A stretch of DNA of 64,000 nucleotides from Oceanobacillus timonensis (GTDB lineage Bacteria > Bacillota > Bacilli > Bacillales > Amphibacillaceae): the NCBI RefSeq assembly GCF_900166635.1, contig NZ_LT800497.1:472303-536302 (forward strand), written 5' to 3'. Below the pieces are notes generated by a model, which saw only the letters and a program-made list of their open reading frames with translations, was not told where the DNA came from and did no database searches. How positions within the stretch are numbered: position 1 is the first letter of the stretch; every line of letters starts with the position of its first letter. The position numbers were made by a program, and so were the translations under genes. Shown here in pieces: positions 1 through 8,039 of the stretch.

Positions 1-294
1 CTGTATAGTAGAAGGGCTCATCGTAAAGCGCAACAAATATTGAGTTTATATGCGTTCATGAGAACGAAGCAGATTTCGTTTCTTTTGGAAGCAAAACGTA
101 AGAAAAAAACATACCGTCAACGTATGATAGAATCATTTGAACAGGACCCTTTGGAATGTCCGTGTTGCCGTAAACAGATGGAGCTCATTGGAATATGGCA
201 TGCTGACTATGGGTGGATTTATCATTACATGGAGGATGTAGAGAAAGAAAGAAGGAGGAGATACGGAATTGACAAACCCAAAAGAGCCGGATAA
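1..294 (+). CDS. Transposase C-terminal part, probably IS91-like (cut by window edge)
   Basis: The reading frame is open from base 1, so this is the last ~97 residues of a longer protein that starts outside the window. The tail has a YSRRAHRK stretch, a basic helix and a zinc-knuckle-like CPCC motif followed by IWHADYGWIYHY. This looks like the C-terminus of the Y2 (IS91/IS801-type, PF04986) transposases of Bacillaceae. The catalytic HUH and tyrosine motifs are off-window, so family and activity cannot be confirmed. The small ORF at 269 overlaps its end by 26 bases and may be part of the same element. Alternative: another zinc-finger transposase family. Confidence 0.55.
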   Translation: MYSRRAHRKAQQILSLYAFMRTKQISFLLEAKRKKKTYRQRMIESFEQDPLECPCCRKQMELIGIWHADYGWIYHYMEDVEKERRRRYGIDKPKRAG

Positions 295-523
295 ATCAGA
301 TGAATTTTTTCCAGACTGGCTGGACGAAGAGGATCCTTTTGGCTTAAAAGAAGAAATGAAGATCATATTATTTCAATGTTTAGATTGCCATGGAACCGAT
401 GAAGTCCCGGAGTATATCATTGGTGAATTTAGTGTGGATAAAAATAATAGAGATGAAGTAGAACTTCATTGTCCGCATTGTAATGGCACTATGATTGAAG
501 CGAAAAACGTCCCAAGTGATTAG
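269..523 (+). CDS. Small acidic two-CxxC protein next to the transposase
   Basis: 84 residues, starting at TTG 269 with a strong GGAGGAG ribosome site at 254-260. The N-terminus is very acidic (DEFFPDWLDEEDPF). Two CxxC pairs (CLDC near residue 37, CPHC near 69) are spaced to bind one metal ion, like a zinc ribbon. It overlaps the transposase end and is therefore translationally coupled to it. I do not recognise a named family. The position suggests an accessory protein of the insertion element. A hairpin covering the stop codon (507-539) probably ends the transcript. Confidence 0.5.
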   Translation: MTNPKEPDKSDEFFPDWLDEEDPFGLKEEMKIILFQCLDCHGTDEVPEYIIGEFSVDKNNRDEVELHCPHCNGTMIEAKNVPSD

Positions 524-539
524 CATCTACTTGGGACGT
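507..539 (+). terminator. Hairpin at the end of the transposase unit
   Basis: An 11-bp perfect stem (ACGTCCCAAGT, 507-517, with its complement at 529-539) spans the stop codon of the small ORF. It lacks a strong T-tract. A second tiny hairpin (TCGC-GTTA-GCGA, 548-559) follows, then GTTC at 563-566. IS91-type elements have terminal hairpins and a GTTC-type target, so this could mark the element end; that reading is inference. Confidence 0.35.
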
Positions 540-567
540 GATTTAGTCGCGTTAGCGATTTTGTTCT

Positions 568-1036
568 TAACTCAACTTTCGTCCCTAAGAATAAGCATAT
601 AAACCTTGTTGTTCCAGGATGAACATGATCTCTATTGTCATGCTTGCTTTTGGTTCAATCATCCTTCTATTTTTTGAACAGGATAGGCTGTATAGCTCCG
701 CTCCGGCCAACCACTCCGCTTTCCAACGTACAAGTGTTTTCGATGGGATGAGTAAGCGCAGCCCCAGTGGGAAGACCCCGCAGGAAAAAAGCGAACTTCT
801 TTTTTTACCCGCGGGGCATAAGAGCGACTTTAGCTTTGTCTGCGCCTTTCGGCTTGCCAATCGCTAAGTCTCCTTTACCGGGGAGGCTGAGCTCAAGCCC
901 GCGGAAAGCGTAGTGTTTTTCCGTAGCGGTCGCCTTACACTTTACCTTCAAATCTTTGTCAACAGCTATACGGAAGAAACAATCAACCTTGTTTCTATAG
1001 AATGAAAGTTACTTTTTTTAGTGCAAAAGTTAAGTA
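568..1036. repeat. Modular repeat R1, MITE-like, copy 1
   Basis: About 470 non-coding bases. The left part (568-762) and right part (930-1036) are clearly similar, in the same orientation, to 59451-59645 and about 60160-60275. The ends are imperfect inverted repeats (start TTAACTCAACTTTCG..., end ...AAAGTTAAGT). The core 765-931 (starting CAGTGGGAAGACCCCGCAGG, ending GTTTTTCCGTAGCGGTC) also occurs in copy 2 but inverted, without the ~70 bases near 826-890. ORFs in this stretch have no ribosome site and are carried by repeat DNA. Confidence 0.75.
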
Positions 1037-1037
1037 A

Positions 1038-1220
1038 TTAATTATATTGCTCCAGCTCTTTTCTTACTTCAGCAATTTCCCCTTCTAAACGGACTAATTG
1101 TTCTTCGGCAGAGGAGACGCGTCCTTTGACGAATTCCAGTTTGTCTAAATCACCTTGAATTCGTGTATAATCTGACTTTAATTCATCTAATTTTTGTTCC
1201 AGTTCTATCTTTGTTTGCAA
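1038..1220 (-). CDS. SE1832-family small coiled-coil protein
   Basis: 60 residues, starting at TTG with a near-perfect ribosome site (AAGGAGGG, complement of 1227-1234). The whole chain is a heptad-patterned charged helix (ELEQKLDELKSDYTRIQGDL, then RLEGEIAEVRKELE), predicting a coiled coil. It resembles the short SE1832-family proteins of staphylococci and bacilli, whose function is unknown. It lies 12 bases after the end of the exporter gene on the same strand and probably shares its transcript. Confidence 0.65.
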   Translation of the reverse strand: MQTKIELEQKLDELKSDYTRIQGDLDKLEFVKGRVSSAEEQLVRLEGEIAEVRKELEQYN

Positions 1221-1232
1221 GAAAATCCCTCC

Positions 1233-2327
1233 TTAAATTAAAGCATCATCCTTATTCTTTTTGGAATCTACATAGGTCTGATAAAAATGAACTACAATGG
1301 TCCGGATAACAGCGTATACAGGAATAGCGAATAAAATTCCTAAAAATCCGGCGATACTTCCTGCTGCCAGAATAGCGGTAATGACTGTTAATGGATGCAG
1401 ACTGAGTGTCTGCCCCATGACATTTGGAGTAATCAGGTTGCTTTCAATCTGCTGGGCAACAAGCATAATGATAGAAACCCAGATTAAGTTCATCGGTTCT
1501 TGAAAGCCGCCAACCAATAGAGCTGGTATAACAGCAATATAAGGCCCTAAGAATGGAATTACATTCATCATCATACCAAATAATGCAAGCACAACGGCGT
1601 ATTCTAAACCGATGATTAAATAACCGATTAATAATAAAACACCGACAGCAAAACTGACTAATAGCTGTCCCTGAATGAAGGATGACAGGACATGATCAAT
1701 TTTACTTAATAAAGTATGCAGATTATCTGCTTTTTTCTTATCGAAAAATTGCAGTAAAAATGGGACAAGTTTCTTACCGTCTTTTAACATAAAGAAGAGA
1801 AAGAAAGGAATCAGGATAATACCGGCAACAATGCTGACTAATTGACCAATAAAGCTGCCTAAAAATCCAAATACGTTATTTAGCACATTCTCAATATGTC
1901 CGGGAATATCATTCGCAAAATTATTGATGGCATCGATGACTTGATCAGGAACGAGCGCAATATTATCTTGCCAATAATTAATCCAGCCTTCAACCATATT
2001 GACCATTCCGGGAATACTTTCCATCAGGCGTTCAAACTGGTCGCGGGCAATCGGCCAAATAAATAAAATAAATAAGGCAATCGCACCGATAATAACCAGA
2101 AACACAAGGAAGATAGATAAAATCTTCGGCACTTTTATTTTTACGAACAGATTAAAAAGCGGCCTGGTTAAGTAATAAATAATACCTGCACCAATGATTG
2201 GGAGCGCCACGGCACCAATTAATTGCAGAACGGGTGTGAAAATAAAATGAGTGATTGATATAAGAAAAATTAATGTAAATAAACAGATGAAAAAAATAAA
2301 AAATTGAAACCAGCGTTTTTGCGTCAT
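1233..2327 (-). CDS. AI-2E family transporter (PerM/YtvI type)
   Basis: 364 residues with about eight hydrophobic segments: a helical pair near the N-terminus (residues 8-60), one at 70-95, a long soluble amphipathic stretch (100-150: LMESIPGMVNMVEG), then five helices from about 155 to 345. The signature region LFGMMMNVIPFLGPYIAVIP and the QIESNLITPNVMG loop are typical of the family. Members are membrane exporters or permeases; some are linked to autoinducer-2 export and others to Na+/H+ exchange, so the substrate is not set by sequence. The start ATG at 2327 faces away from the riboswitch-controlled gene at 2723. Confidence 0.85.
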   Translation of the reverse strand: MTQKRWFQFFIFFICLFTLIFLISITHFIFTPVLQLIGAVALPIIGAGIIYYLTRPLFNLFVKIKVPKILSIFLVFLVIIGAIALFILFIWPIARDQFERLMESIPGMVNMVEGWINYWQDNIALVPDQVIDAINNFANDIPGHIENVLNNVFGFLGSFIGQLVSIVAGIILIPFFLFFMLKDGKKLVPFLLQFFDKKKADNLHTLLSKIDHVLSSFIQGQLLVSFAVGVLLLIGYLIIGLEYAVVLALFGMMMNVIPFLGPYIAVIPALLVGGFQEPMNLIWVSIIMLVAQQIESNLITPNVMGQTLSLHPLTVITAILAAGSIAGFLGILFAIPVYAVIRTIVVHFYQTYVDSKKNKDDALI

Positions 2328-2495
2328 TCGATCACACTACTTTCTTTCTATTGATATGCTTTATTTTACATTAACCGAAATAAGAAAGCTATAAACATCT
2401 TTAGCTGATTTTTGAAGGATACTTCCACTATACTTGAAGCGGGGTTCTTCCAGCAAGTTGCCCTGCGATAGAAAGGAAGCTGCTTGAAAAAAGTA

Positions 2496-2540
2496 TTGAC
2501 AAAGTTCATAAATAAGGTTTTAATAAAGTATACTTTATTA
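2496..2540 (+). promoter_or_regulatory. Promoter of the terC-family gene with a 20-bp palindrome
   Basis: TTGACA (2496-2501), 17 bases, TTTAAT (2519-2524) is a good sigma-A promoter. Overlapping its -10 is a perfect 20-bp palindrome, TAATAAAGTATACTTTATTA (2521-2540), that could be an operator. An alternative -10 (TATACT, 2529-2534) lies inside the palindrome. Confidence 0.55.
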
Positions 2541-2555
2541 ACGGAATAGTATATT

Positions 2556-2682
2556 TCCTGAAGGGGAGTAGCTGTACACGTAAAGTCGTCATTACGGGAT
2601 ATTCTTATCTCCGGCTTTAGGTGGCAACCGCGATGTTGTTAGCGAGACCTTTACCGATTGCAGGTAGAGGTCTATTTTTATG
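2556..2682 (+). ncRNA. yybP-ykoY (manganese) riboswitch with terminator
   Basis: The leader has the family landmarks: AGGGGAGTAGC at 2562-2572, the CCGGCTTTAGGTGGCAACCG segment at 2611-2630, and GCGAGACCTTT closing the aptamer near 2642-2652. The closing strand also forms an intrinsic terminator: AGACCTTTACC (2645-2655) pairs with GGTAGAGGTCT (2663-2673), followed by a T-rich tail. In this class Mn2+ binding stabilises the aptamer and prevents termination, switching on Mn export genes. The downstream gene is a TerC-family protein, the usual partner. Confidence 0.88.
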
Positions 2683-2683
2683 G

Positions 2684-2714
2684 CCTTTTCTGCAAAACAC
2701 ATGTAGAAAAGGAG
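2684..2714 (+). promoter_or_regulatory. Hairpin that can mask the ribosome binding site
   Basis: CCTTTTCT (2684-2691) is perfectly complementary to AGAAAAGG (2705-2712). The latter contains most of the AAAAGGAG ribosome site for the start at 2723. This could add translational control after the riboswitch terminator. Confidence 0.4.
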
Positions 2715-2722
2715 AAAACATC

Positions 2723-3544
2723 ATGGGAACAGAATTATTACTGGAATATTTATGGGTCTTGCTGGTTTTAGTTGCGTTAGAAGGATTATTAGCAGCTGAT
2801 AATGCGCTTGTGCTGGCAATTATGGTAAGACATCTTCCGGAAAAACAAAGGAAGAAAGCATTATTTTATGGATTAGCAGGGGCATTTGTATTTCGTTTTG
2901 CTTCGCTGTTTGTTATTTCGCTGCTGGTTGATTTTTGGTTAGTACAGGCATTTGGAGCCATCTACCTTTTAGCTATATCAGGGAAAAATCTATACGATCG
3001 ATTTAAAAAGAAAGAACCGGATAAACCGGAGACACAGAAGCAAACCAAAGAAAAATCATCTCCAGAAAAAAATCAAGCGCTCGAACAGGCTTCACCAAAG
3101 CAATTTTGGCTGACTGTTTTGAAGGTAGAGCTTGCAGATATCGCCTTTGCTGTAGATTCGATTTTAGCAGCTGTTGCTTTAGCAGTAGCATTACCTCCAA
3201 CCGGCTTTGGCCACATGGGAAGCTTGGATACCGGCCAATTTGCTGTTGTATTTGCCGGGGGAATGATTGGCTTAATTATCATGCGGTTCGCTGCTAATGT
3301 TTTTGTCACTCTCTTGCATAAACGGCCAACCTTGGAAATTGCCGCATTCCTTATAGTTGGCTGGGTCGGAGTAAAACTGGCTGTAATGGTATTAGCCAAC
3401 CCGGATTTAGCCATTCTTCCAGAATACTTCCCGCATGCTACTGCATGGAAGGTTTCTTTCTATGTCATCCTTGTAGGAATTGCGCTTTTCGGCTGGTTCG
3501 CGTCCAGCCCGAAAATCAAAAGAAATAAAGAACCATCCAACTAA
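2723..3544 (+). CDS. meeY: TerC-family manganese exporter (MeeY/YkoY-like)
   Basis: 273 residues from ATG 2723, which has the AAAAGGAG site at 2707-2714. The longer frame from 2621 would run through the riboswitch and is rejected. The protein is an integral membrane TerC (PF03741) protein: LEGLLAADNALVLA near the N-terminus and the second acidic repeat VELADIAFAVDSILA supply the conserved Asp/Glu/Asn metal residues. A charged cytoplasmic loop (KKKEPDKPETQKQTKEKSS) separates the two halves. In B. subtilis the ykoY product MeeY exports Mn2+ and helps metallate secreted proteins. The manganese riboswitch upstream makes the same role very likely here. The gene ends before a strong terminator. Confidence 0.87.
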   Translation: MGTELLLEYLWVLLVLVALEGLLAADNALVLAIMVRHLPEKQRKKALFYGLAGAFVFRFASLFVISLLVDFWLVQAFGAIYLLAISGKNLYDRFKKKEPDKPETQKQTKEKSSPEKNQALEQASPKQFWLTVLKVELADIAFAVDSILAAVALAVALPPTGFGHMGSLDTGQFAVVFAGGMIGLIIMRFAANVFVTLLHKRPTLEIAAFLIVGWVGVKLAVMVLANPDLAILPEYFPHATAWKVSFYVILVGIALFGWFASSPKIKRNKEPSN

Positions 3545-3560
3545 AGCGTTATATAGGGAG

Positions 3561-3612
3561 CAAGAAAGTCGTGCTGCATTCTCAAATGGTCAGCACGACT
3601 TTCTTGTTTCTC
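3561..3612 (+). terminator. Rho-independent terminator after the terC-family gene
   Basis: A perfect 15-bp stem (3561-3575 with 3592-3606; arm CAAGAAAGTCGTGCT) is followed by TTTC. Confidence 0.85.
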
Positions 3613-3696
3613 AACTAAAAGATGCAATTTTTTGTAAAAACACTGTCAATACGTCATAATGAAGGGAAAGAAAAATGAGTGTCAGGAGTGATTCGA

Positions 3697-4146
3697 ATGA
3701 CATTACACCACTTTCATTTAAAAGGCGAATGGCAAGGTGGACGTAATAGTGAAGGTTATATAGATGCTGGAAATTTGCAAACGAAAATATCTATCCCGCC
3801 AGAAATGGATGGGCCGGGTATTGGTACAAATCCAGACGAAATGCTGCTTGGAGCAGCTGCAACATGTTATATCATTTCATTGGCAGCTATGCTTGAACGG
3901 TCCCATATCCCCGTTGCCGATATAGGCATAACCTCCGAGGGGATGGTTGATGTAACGGAGGGAATCTTCACATATGAAAAAATTATCCATCGTCCTCATA
4001 TAACTTTGAAAAAAGAAACAACTGAAAAGCAAACACGTTTAACCAACAAGCTTATAGAAAAGGCAGAGAAAACGTGCATGATTTCAAGAGCTATAGAAGG
4101 AAATGTTCAAATAGAGATTGCCCCTGTTGTTCGAGTAGAAGAATAA
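3697..4146 (+). CDS. OsmC-family peroxiredoxin (SACOL1771 type)
   Basis: 149 residues from ATG 3697, preceded by CAGGAG at 3683-3688; the GTG at 3679 has no site. OsmC/Ohr-family proteins reduce organic or fatty-acid hydroperoxides with two cysteines. Both are present: C57 in GAAATCYII and C127 in EKTCMISRAI, with the conserved NPDEMLLGAAA segment just before the first. The sequence fits the SACOL1771 subgroup of Firmicutes. It stands alone between a terminator and a ~300-base gap, so it is probably monocistronic. Confidence 0.82.
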   Translation: MTLHHFHLKGEWQGGRNSEGYIDAGNLQTKISIPPEMDGPGIGTNPDEMLLGAAATCYIISLAAMLERSHIPVADIGITSEGMVDVTEGIFTYEKIIHRPHITLKKETTEKQTRLTNKLIEKAEKTCMISRAIEGNVQIEIAPVVRVEE

Positions 4147-4447
4147 ATCGGATTAAACTAAATGATGGTAATCCAATGTATTTGACATTTATGTGGAAAA
4201 TGATTTCGTTATGTTACATTTTTTCGTGACACTAACAAAATGATTACAAAACGATGAAAATTAGTCTTTTAGGGAGATTTTTTAAATAGAAATGGGTAAA
4301 GTAGAGTATGTGGCATAAAATGAGATTGAATTCCATGTCATTTCATTTGGGGGACAGCGTTTGTTTCTACCCATTTTAGTACAGGATTTTATATGGAATA
4401 GCCATTTATGCTTATGAAAACATGTGTACAGATAAGAGGGATAAACG
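4147..4447. other. Intergenic stretch without a gene
   Basis: 301 AT-rich bases. A TTGACA (near 4180) lacks a convincing -10 at normal spacing. The only clear element is the AGAGGG ribosome site just before the acyltransferase at 4448. No hairpin terminator or repeat was seen. Confidence 0.4.
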
Positions 4448-5458
4448 ATGGGACGAAATGCATTCTTTGATAATGCGAAAGTATTTTTGATTTTCCTCGT
4501 TGTTTTTGGTCATATGATTCAGCCTTTTATCAGTGATTCAAAGTCGACGGAAGCAATTTATATCTGGATATACACCTTTCATATGCCGGCATTTATTTTA
4601 TTGGCTGGTTTCTTTGCGAAAGGTTCAGGAAACAAAAAATATATATGGAATCTCATGAAGAAATTAATCATTCCATATTTTATTTTTCAAACATTATATA
4701 CAATATATTATTTTTTCATAGGTAAAGCAGATTGGCAGACAGGGGTTTTCTATCCGCAATGGTCTCTCTGGTTCCTGTTCAGTTTATTCAGTTGGCATAT
4801 CCTGCTGGTACTGTTTAAAAAAATTCCGGCAGGCTGGAGTATTACCTTATCGATATTTATAGGAATCATTGTCGGTTATTTTGGAGAAATTGGGCATTCG
4901 TTCAGTTTATCGAGAACATTTGTGTTTTTCCCATTCTTTTTAATCGGCTACTGGTTAACCGTCGATCAGGTGATGCTGGTGAAAACCCGGAAGGTAAAGA
5001 CAGCTTCTATTGCTGTGATGGCCACGATGTTTGTGCTCATTTATGTATTTCCGGTCATAGACACCGGCTGGCTGCTTGCTTCCCAGTCTTACAGCAGCTT
5101 AGGCTTGGAAAGCTTGGGAGGCTTGGTCCGATTACTTGTTTATGTCATTGCAGCTATTATGACAACCTGTATATTAGCATGGATTCCGAAAAGAAATATG
5201 GGCTGGGTGACCAAACTTGGCACAAGAACATTATATGTTTACCTGCTGCATGGTTTCATTATCCAATTTCTGCGTGAATTTGATTTATTAGCAGTAAATC
5301 ACTGGTTTGATGTTGTCGGCATTGCCGGCCTGGCAGCGCTGATTGTCATTACATTGTCCAGCAAACCCGTTTTAACTATCTCACAGCCATTTATTGAGGG
5401 TAGTTTAGCGAAAATCAAATCTTTATTTAACCATCAGCATAAGGGAACATCTTCTTAA
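4448..5458 (+). CDS. Membrane acyltransferase family 3 protein (YkrP/YfiQ-like)
   Basis: 336 residues with about ten membrane helices. The N-terminus (NAKVFLIFLVVFGHMIQPF) has the family pattern: a helix that ends with the catalytic-type His in FGHM, followed by IYTFHMPAFILLAGFF. A second half ends with LGTRTLYVYLLHGF, also typical of PF01757. Such proteins O-acetylate extracytoplasmic sugars or cell-envelope polymers using a membrane-transferred acyl donor. The substrate cannot be told from sequence. There are no cell-wall genes next to it. A shared bidirectional terminator lies between it and the convergent gene. Confidence 0.78.
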   Translation: MGRNAFFDNAKVFLIFLVVFGHMIQPFISDSKSTEAIYIWIYTFHMPAFILLAGFFAKGSGNKKYIWNLMKKLIIPYFIFQTLYTIYYFFIGKADWQTGVFYPQWSLWFLFSLFSWHILLVLFKKIPAGWSITLSIFIGIIVGYFGEIGHSFSLSRTFVFFPFFLIGYWLTVDQVMLVKTRKVKTASIAVMATMFVLIYVFPVIDTGWLLASQSYSSLGLESLGGLVRLLVYVIAAIMTTCILAWIPKRNMGWVTKLGTRTLYVYLLHGFIIQFLREFDLLAVNHWFDVVGIAGLAALIVITLSSKPVLTISQPFIEGSLAKIKSLFNHQHKGTSS

Positions 5459-5472
5459 AAACAGCTGTTATA

Positions 5473-5510
5473 AAAAAATGCGGAGCTCCTTTTCGGGCTC
5501 TGCATTTTTC
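5473..5510. terminator. Bidirectional terminator between convergent genes
   Basis: An A-tract, a stem (AATGCGGAGC with GGCTCTGCATT) and a T-tract serve both the acyltransferase and the convergent YjiH-family gene. Confidence 0.75.
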
Positions 5511-5519
5511 ATGCTTTAT

Positions 5520-6863
5520 TTAAAATAACAGATGAGCAATAATCGTAATAATCGGAAGTGTAATTACAGTACGCATTAAAAAGATAATAACCAGGTGACG
5601 GAAGGATACGGGGATTTTTGTACCCAGAATCAGTCCACCAACTTCAGACATGAAAATAAGCTGTGTTACCGATAGTGCGGCAATAATAAACCTTGTTATC
5701 TCTGCTTCCACACCTGTAATTAAGATAGCAGGGAGGAACATGTCTGCAAAACCGATCAGCAGTGTTTCAGATGCTTCTTGAGCAAATGGAATTTGCATCA
5801 GCTCTAAAATAGGAACAAACGGCATCCCAAGCCATTGGAATAAAGGTGTGTATTCCGCAATGATAACGGCAATTGTCCCGAATGCCATCACAACCGGGGT
5901 GACAGCAAACCACATATCCAAAATATTTTTTCCGCCATCTACAAAGAAGGTACGGAGACTCGTTTCTTTCTCTGCCCGTTTGACAGCATTTTTAAATCCG
6001 TACGTAAACACATTATCAGAGGCAGGAATTTTTTCATCACTGCTTCTTTCTTTTCCGTTTATATAAGTATTTGACATTCTGGAAAGCGGTGGAATCCGCG
6101 GCATAATAAAAGCTGCAACTCCCCCTGCAAACAGGATAGTGAAATAAAACGGTAAAAACATGTAATCTAAATTTACTTCTTGTAAAATAACTAACGTAAA
6201 CGTAATCGATACAACAGAGAAGGTTGTACTGATAATAGCAGCTTCCCGTTTTGTATAATATCCTTCTTCATACTGTTTATTTGTCAGCAATACACCAATC
6301 GTAGCATCGCCAACCCAGGAAGCTAAACTATCTACAGAAGCCCTGCCCGGGAGGCGGAATAAAGGCCGCATTACTTTTTGCATAATACCGCCAAAAAACT
6401 CCAACAGTCCAAAATTGGTTAAGAACGGCAGGAACAGACCGGCAAACAGGAATGTGGCAAACAATGTGTGCAGCAGGCTGTCCAGCAGCATTCCGCCAGT
6501 ATCTTCGTTATAAACAAATTCCGGTCCAACCTGGAAATAAACCATAATGGCAAAAACAGCGGCTAAAATACGTGTAATTGTCCAGAACCATGTTGTAAAA
6601 AATAAATGATGCAGAAACGGGAATTTCTGGAAATATGATGCGCCAGCTAATTTAGCGAAGATGGTGCCCGCGGCGGTTATTATAATGACAATCATCATAA
6701 TAAGAGATAGATGATTTTCCAAAATATCTTGAAACAGTCCTGCTAAAAAGGCAATTGGTATGGTAAAGCCGTCCTCTGTCGGTAATGGATATAGGAAAAG
6801 AAATAAACCGATGAGAGACGGAATAATAAATTTCATAATATGGCGAAAGGAATAAGATTGCAT
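5520..6863 (-). CDS. YjiH-family membrane protein with nucleoside-recognition (Gate) domains
   Basis: 447 residues with about ten membrane helices. Two repeats match the Gate-domain pattern: residues ~135-260 around FLPFLTNFGLLEFFGGIMQKVMRPLFRLPG and WVGDATIGVLLTNKQYEEGYYT, and ~320-447 around MWFAVTPVVMAFGTIAVIIAEYTP and EVGGLILGTKIPVSF. The layout fits the YjiH family, whose transport role and substrate are not established. The start ATG at 6863 has a good site (GGAGG on the minus strand). It is transcribed alone. Confidence 0.72.
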   Translation of the reverse strand: MQSYSFRHIMKFIIPSLIGLFLFLYPLPTEDGFTIPIAFLAGLFQDILENHLSLIMMIVIIITAAGTIFAKLAGASYFQKFPFLHHLFFTTWFWTITRILAAVFAIMVYFQVGPEFVYNEDTGGMLLDSLLHTLFATFLFAGLFLPFLTNFGLLEFFGGIMQKVMRPLFRLPGRASVDSLASWVGDATIGVLLTNKQYEEGYYTKREAAIISTTFSVVSITFTLVILQEVNLDYMFLPFYFTILFAGGVAAFIMPRIPPLSRMSNTYINGKERSSDEKIPASDNVFTYGFKNAVKRAEKETSLRTFFVDGGKNILDMWFAVTPVVMAFGTIAVIIAEYTPLFQWLGMPFVPILELMQIPFAQEASETLLIGFADMFLPAILITGVEAEITRFIIAALSVTQLIFMSEVGGLILGTKIPVSFRHLVIIFLMRTVITLPIITIIAHLLF

Positions 6864-7182
6864 TTATTTTCCTCCTTGAAATAAACTTAAAATATATGAC
6901 TGTATGATTATACACTCGAACGTAACTTTATTCAATAGAAAATGTGAGACCATGATTGAATATAGTATGCATCGGGTATATAAAATTATAGCAGTAAAAA
7001 ATAGATACCAAAATCATTTACGTGGCAATAATATATTTTATATAATAAAATAACAGGAAGGATCGTTTTATTCTATGTAATACAAATAATGAATAGAACG
7101 ACCCTGTTTCACGCATTGTAAAGGTGAAAGGTTCATCCCATGTTCAACGAACCATCATAAAGGCATACTATAGGAGGTATAA
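6864..7182. other. Divergent intergenic region with a weak hairpin
   Basis: 319 bases. It contains an imperfect ~14-bp stem (GGATCGTTTTATTC near 7060 with GAATAGAACGACCC near 7090-7103) without a T-tract. It ends with the TAGGAGG ribosome site of the phasin-like gene. Nothing else is recognisable. Confidence 0.35.
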
Positions 7183-7524
7183 ATGATGAGTGATTATTTA
7201 CGTAAAGGATTTTTACTGGGATTAGGCGCTGCAGTAAGCGGGAAAGAAAAATTTGAACAAAAAGTAAAAGAATTAGTGGAAAAAAACGAGTTAACACAGG
7301 AGCAGGCAAGAACTGTTTTAGATAATTTTATGGAAAAAGGCAGCAGCAAAAAAGATGAGTGGGATGAAAAAAGCAGAGAGAAGAAGAGAGATTTGGCAAG
7401 AGAAACCGGCATTGCAACAACAGAGGAAATCGATGAATTGCGAGCCAGAGTGAATGTCCTAGAAGAAAAGCTGGGAGTTTCTTCACAAGAAGATGAGACA
7501 GAAGCATCTGAAGAAAAAGAATAA
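7183..7524 (+). CDS. Phasin-family-like coiled-coil protein
   Basis: 113 residues; tandem ATGs at 7183 and 7186 follow TAGGAGG, and either could be used. The N-terminus (LRKGFLLGLGAAVSGKEKFEQKVKELVEK) matches the pattern of COG3937 proteins annotated as polyhydroxyalkanoate-synthesis regulator phasins. It is followed by a charged region and a heptad helix (EIDELRARVNVLEEKLG) and an acidic tail. No PHA synthase or depolymerase lies nearby, so a role at PHA granules is unsupported by context. It may instead be a general stress or lipid-associated protein. A terminator follows. Confidence 0.6.
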   Translation: MMSDYLRKGFLLGLGAAVSGKEKFEQKVKELVEKNELTQEQARTVLDNFMEKGSSKKDEWDEKSREKKRDLARETGIATTEEIDELRARVNVLEEKLGVSSQEDETEASEEKE

Positions 7525-7533
7525 AAATAGACG

Positions 7534-7579
7534 AAAGAGCAAGACGCTTATCCTATCAAGGAAGCGTGTTGCTCTTTTT
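7534..7579 (+). terminator. Terminator after the phasin-like gene
   Basis: AAAGAGCAAGACGCTT (7534-7549) pairs with AAGCGTGTTGCTCTTT (7562-7577) with one mismatch, followed by T residues. Confidence 0.8.
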
Positions 7580-7601
7580 AAAATTGGAAAGGAGCATCCC
7601 A

Positions 7602-7937
7602 ATGACTGAAATTCACGGAGCAGTTATCGATAATCAGACAAGGTGTACACATTACCACCAGCTTCATGATATTATTGCGATTAAATTTAAATGCTGTGGC
7701 AAATATTATCCATGCTATCAGTGCCATCAAGAATTTGAAAATCATAACATCGCTGTATGGGGAAAACATGAATTTGATACATTGGCGATAGTGTGCGGCG
7801 TTTGTAAAACAGAACATACGATAAACCAATATTTGAACACAAATACATGTTTGCATTGTAAATCCCTGTTTAATGAAGGCTGTCAAAACCACTATCATTT
7901 GTATTTTGATTATACCGCTGCTAATGGTAAACAATAA
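7602..7937 (+). CDS. CHY-type zinc-finger protein
   Basis: 111 residues from ATG 7602, which has AAAGGAG at 7588-7594; the upstream frame from 7566 overlaps the terminator. The Cys/His pattern is that of the zf-CHY domain (PF05495): RCTHYH near residue 14, KCCGKYYPCYQCHQEFENH, then CGVCKTEH and CLHCKSLFNEGCQNHYHLYF at the end. Together these can bind about three zinc ions. In eukaryotes the domain is found in Hot13 and Pirh2; the bacterial role is unknown. It is a compact, single-domain, monocistronic gene. Confidence 0.8.
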   Translation: MTEIHGAVIDNQTRCTHYHQLHDIIAIKFKCCGKYYPCYQCHQEFENHNIAVWGKHEFDTLAIVCGVCKTEHTINQYLNTNTCLHCKSLFNEGCQNHYHLYFDYTAANGKQ

Positions 7938-8039
7938 GGAAGACGTTTTATTTTATACAAACGTCTTGTCATTTTATCATTTTTCCGTTAGTATCTTATG
8001 TAAGTACCTGGTACTAATTATGAATAAAGGAAGAGAAAC

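Noticed and set aside
585..867. ORFs on both strands of 91 and 82 codons
   Set aside because: They lie in the R1 repeat, have no ribosome site, and similar ORFs do not survive in R2. They follow from open repeat DNA.
2621..2722. Longer N-terminus for the TerC-family protein
   Set aside because: The extension would be encoded by the riboswitch and its terminator, and the ATG at 2723 has a proper ribosome site.
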